NCBI GenBank assembly: GCA_036583965.1
Contig: JAZBQD010000034.1
Span: forward strand, 1,178,001 to 1,242,000
Reading direction: 5' to 3'
DNA from: Prunella strophiata
Taxonomy: Eukaryota; Chordata; Aves; Passeriformes; Prunellidae
Length of the DNA: 64,000 nucleotides
The translations under genes and the position numbers were made by a program. The notes below the pieces were generated by a model. It made no database searches. It worked only from the letters and a program-made list of their open reading frames with translations, and had not been told where the DNA came from. Below, in pieces: positions 60,368-64,000 of the stretch (position 1 is the stretch's first letter; every line of letters begins with the position of its first letter).

Positions 60368-63300
60368 GTAAGGAGGGGCTGCACAGCAGAGACAAACCCC
60401 ACCCAGCTGGTGCTGCTCAGGACGTGCTCTGGTCTCACAGTGGCTGGCTGTGACTTGCTGCAGAACTTGTTTTCCCTTAGTACATGCAGAGGATGAAATG
60501 CAGTGTAGGCATCAGGACTTAGGAAATTTAAAATCCATGGCAAAGGAATCACTGATGTGAAAGGGTCGTTTTTATGTCATAATTCCATTTGGCCAGGACA
60601 TGCCAGTAACCTGCAGTTAGTAAATGTGGGAAGCTTCAGTGGTTTCCTGTGCACATCTGTGCTGCAGGAAGGTGCCTTGTGAAGGTGCTAGCACTGCTCC
60701 TGGGCATGCTGTAAGATGAATTATAAAATACTATTTTTGCCTGAGTAGAATATAAATATGTCAAATAATCTTCCCGATGGAGTAGGATGAGAGGAAGTTG
60801 GCTATGTGTGAACAGTGTGAGCCTGGCTGAGACTACCTTTTAATTAATAACTTTTTAATGGAAACAAGGAAATTAAGTTTATATAAGCACTAGACTATCC
60901 TCTTCCTTTTTGACAGCCTGGTGTTTTAAATGTCAACAACTAGATACTTGGATGAACCCCTGAAGACTGCAGGGTGCTGTTGATTTGTGTAATTTACATT
61001 TTTTAAAGCAACAGGAAATTCAGGTCTAAAATATCCAAATAAGCTGTTGTTGCTAAGGAGGAACTAACAGAAAATATGCACTCAGAAAAATTGGCAAAAT
61101 GGCATTTTATGAAAATAAAGTGTCTTGTCTCAGGATTACTTGGAATTTCTCCAGGTTTTCCCATCTGTATTGGTCTGTTTAATCAAAAATCCAGTCAAAA
61201 GGAAGAGAGATTTTCACCTGTACCCACCCCTGCAGGAGGGGATTTGGAGGGAATAGGTGAAGGCAGTGTGAGGAGCAGAACTGGTTTACCTTTTGTATGA
61301 CCTGCAGGTAACTATGCTGTTAAACAGGTGAAGAGAGGCCCTTGAACATAAAGCCTAAAACATTAAATCCTAACATTTAATCCTAATCCTTTGGGCATCC
61401 CAGGGTGGCTCTCTGTGCTCCCACTCCTGTGTTTGGCTGAGCAGTTCTCTGCCCCTGCCCTGGGGTGAGGGCTGTGCATGGCTGCTGAAACCAAAGGTCA
61501 AGTTTGCAGTTGGAACAAAGCATGTGGAAGAAAAAGCTTTTAGAAATCCATCTTCCCTGATATGAGGGCTTGCTCTTTCCTGAAGGAGCCAACTAGGCTC
61601 CTTTTAAGTTTTTTTTAGTTATCTCCTAGAATATGGGTGTCTAACGCAGGGTGTTCCAAACAAATGCTGCTGCTTTTGAAAATAATCATCTGAAGAAAGT
61701 TAGGTTCTCTTTGAATCTAAATGTTTCTGGTGGTTGTCCAAGTCTGTGGGGGTGTTTTCCTCCCCCCATTGCTGAAATTGTGTGTATTTCAGAGTCTTCT
61801 ATCTTTGCTTTTCCAACAACTAACTGCCTATTTAAATAAATCTACTCCTGGATAAAATAAGCACCGTGGTAGTCAGCATGAAATGATGACCCAGCTGTAG
61901 TCACCAGTGTAGCCACATCTCCTGAAGTGCAGCTGTTAACCTTTGACTTTGGGGATTATGGACAATATATTTAACACACATTGGAAGCTCTGAGTATCTA
62001 TAAATGCACAAGGGCTTTAACTGATGGATTTTGCCTTTACAAAGGTCACATCTCTGAACTTCCAAGCCTACAGCTGAGATGCTCCACTGCACAGTCTTGC
62101 CTTAATTTCAGGGTCGTCACCAAGAGATTAGTAAATGACACTATAGATGTTCATAGCAGTTGAAAGAGTGCTTTTATATTACATTACATGCTCTTGGGTT
62201 GATTCTTTAATGCTCTAAGAGTATTTAAACATGTTGTGAATCCTGAGAGATAATTAGGGGCACTTGTCTAAGCTGTTTTACAAATGGCATCTGTGTTTTC
62301 TGGTAACAATAGCTCGTCTGGTGCCAGTGCAAGCAGCACAGCTCTCCATCCTCCTCCTCCTCAGCTGCCTTCCTCAGCTTGTCCCCAGACCTCGGGTATT
62401 CTCCACAATCTCTTAAAAGATTTTCAATATCAAGGACAGCAAAGTGAGATTTTATTTCCTTTTCTAGACAATTACCTATTTATTTTGCAGCTTATTCCTG
62501 ATGAGATTCACGTCTGTTTCTTGAATCCTCTTAGGTGGCTGTGGTGAGCAAATATGTGCATTAGGCATAAGATACAGGTTAAACCCAACATTATATGCCC
62601 TATATGTTTTTGAAGGGTTTTTTTTGGCTCAGGTGGTATTTTTCCAGGAAAATGCTGGATTCAGAATGAGTCAAGTCAATCAGTAATTACAATAGTCCCA
62701 GAAACGTCAAGATATCAGTAGCACACAGAAATACAATGTATGAAATGTAATTCAAAGTATTGCTGTGCTTGAAAGATGAAACTGAAATTTAATGCACTTG
62801 AGTCTCAGGTAACCTCTTAAATAGTTTATCTGAGTGGAAGCCATTCTGGGAGTAGGGAATTCCTGGTTAAAGAATGATTTCTGCAGAAATCAATCTGTAG
62901 AGTTAATTATAAAAGCTGTAGCTCAAATAGAGCCATAATTTGCTCCCTTGCCATCAGGACCATTGAACTGGCAGCAGGAGGAAGGAACATGCAGCTCTTC
63001 AAGCTGGCTGGGGAAAACCTGGAAGTTTTGTTGGTATTGACAAGCAGTCAGTCCTTGCCAGTGTCACCCTTGGGTTCACACGTCTTCAGGTTTAAAATTT
63101 TCTTTGAGGAAAAAGAAAATGCGGAAATTTTTTCATCAAAAGGTCTCTACAGAAACAAGCAGTCAATTTATTTAGCACGGTTTTGTTACTGGAAGTCAGC
63201 TCTTCCTCAGGAGTAACATCATCATTCCTGCTTGTGGGTCCCCAGCCAATTAGCACAGAAATTAATGTGAAGTTGAAGACTTAATGGGATATTTAGAGCT

Positions 63301-64000
63301 CTCTTCGAGGGTGCAGGAGGAGCTGTTGGGGTGAGCTGTGCCAGAGTAGCCAGCTGGGTGATTTTAGTCTGGGTTTACAGGGCAGAAATAAGGCAGCTTC
63401 AGTGGGTCACTGTGTTTTCTTCCTCAAGCCCTGACTTACAAGCCTGCCTGAATTCTTTCTTTTGAGAATTGCTGGAATTCTGTGTGTGGGAGGAACCAGC
63501 TTTGTCCAGCACCTTGCAGGAGTTCTCTCAACCCTGCCTCACTGGGTGCTGGGATCAAGCCAGGCTGCAGGGGGTTAAGATGAAGGAGCAAAGTTCTCCA
63601 TCACTACAGTTAATTTTTTTAAAAAAATGCTTAAACCATCTTTCTTAAGGGAAATGGAAAATTACAGCTGTGAAATGCTTGGAATAGCTGCCTGTGCCTT
63701 GCAGAGCAGGGGATAAGTTTTATTTGCCTTCTCGCTGAACACAGAGCTTGCCAGTGGTGAATTAGGGAAAGGTTTTGTTTATCTCAGCTCAGAAACCTGG
63801 GTCCTCACTGTCTCCAAGAAGGACTTGCTTTGGGAGCCTGCAAAGGCTGTTTTGTAACAGCATTTTGCATTAAAGACACCTGGGAAGGGAGCTGAAACCA
63901 TTGGAGTGTTTCTGATCATACAAGCTGTAGGTGTTAGAAACCAGCAGTGAGAATGCCCCAGCCCAGCTCCCGAGAGGAGGAATTGCTCCAGCCTTTTGAT
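60368..64000 (+). other. CTNNA1: CTNNA1 intron 10, 5' part
   Basis: At least 3.6 kb of intron starting GTAAGG. It is AT-rich with no recognisable CR1, SINE, exon or other gene. Confidence 0.85.

Larger units (their letters stand above)
1..64000 (+). other. CTNNA1: CTNNA1 gene body (alpha-E-catenin), internal part
   Basis: The window sits within one + strand gene. Seven exons, translated and joined in order, give a continuous protein matching human alpha-E-catenin from about residue 101 to 463. The paralogue was decided from diagnostic segments: YMGNAGRKERSDALNSA in exons 7-8 is alpha-E-like, whereas alpha-N (CTNNA2) has a different segment here. The nested LRRTM2, rather than LRRTM1 or LRRTM3, independently identifies the CTNNA1 locus. 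Alpha-E-catenin is the actin-binding, tension-sensing adaptor that links cadherin-bound beta-catenin to F-actin at adherens junctions. Exons 1-3 lie before the window. The rest of the M region and the C-terminal actin-binding domain lie after it. Exon numbers follow the human gene. Confidence 0.96.

Noticed and set aside
59484..60395. 303-codon open frame on the - strand
   Set aside because: It is antisense to a CR1 copy and to CTNNA1 exon 10. The composition is repeat-like and no domain is visible.
1..64000. CTNNA2 with LRRTM1, or CTNNA3 with LRRTM3, as the locus
   Set aside because: Exon 8 and exon 10 residues and the nested gene sequence fit CTNNA1/LRRTM2 and not the paralogues.
1..64000. 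CRISPR arrays, operons, riboswitches or phage genes
   Set aside because: Intron-exon structure and avian repeats show a vertebrate nuclear locus, and no regularly spaced repeats are present.

Overview
The window is vertebrate, almost certainly avian nuclear DNA, and probably from a passerine (songbird). CR1 LINE fragments on both strands are the dominant interspersed repeat. Two copies resemble TguSINE1, with a tRNA-Ile-like head and a CR1-type tail. There is no operon, phage, plasmid or CRISPR structure. Almost all of the many short open frames are intron noise or reading frames inside CR1 copies.

Two genes are supported. The whole window lies inside CTNNA1 (alpha-E-catenin) on the + strand. 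Seven consecutive coding exons are visible at 176-342, 1147-1266, 3070-3336, 6327-6530, 43309-43389, 44163-44315 and 60275-60367. They correspond to about residues 101-463 of the human protein (exons 4-10 in human numbering) and are joined by GT-AG introns in consistent frame. They encode the rear of the N-terminal beta-catenin-binding/dimerisation domain and the first part of the M region, including the vinculin-binding segment. The gene starts before the window and continues past its end.

Nested on the - strand inside the 36.8 kb intron 7 is LRRTM2, a neuronal leucine-rich-repeat synaptic adhesion protein. Its coding sequence is split: ATGG lies in exon 1 (35523-35520), and the rest (35184-33635) lies in one large exon, giving 517 residues. 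Upstream is a compact promoter with a perfect CRE (TGACGTCA) two bases from a TATA-like box. LRRTM2 inside CTNNA1 is the conserved vertebrate arrangement. In human this nested promoter is reported to be bidirectional and to drive N-terminally truncated CTNNA1 transcripts.

Region by region: 1-6.5 kb holds exons 4-7 in short introns, with an LTR-like copy at 5.8-6.2 kb. From 6.5 to 43.3 kb is intron 7, with CR1/SINE copies on the left, a largely repeat-free island at about 27.3-44.9 kb, and LRRTM2 in the middle. Exons 8 and 9 lie at 43.3-44.3 kb. Intron 9, with five CR1 pieces and a SINE, fills 44.3-60.3 kb. Exon 10 and unremarkable intron 10 sequence finish the window.

No new biological system is evident. 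The points most worth a second look are a tandem duplication of the exon 7 splice donor, the nested promoter with a possible + strand first exon, two long perfect inverted repeats, an internally deleted CR1 whose frame is preserved, and a sharp codon GC3 change across intron 7.
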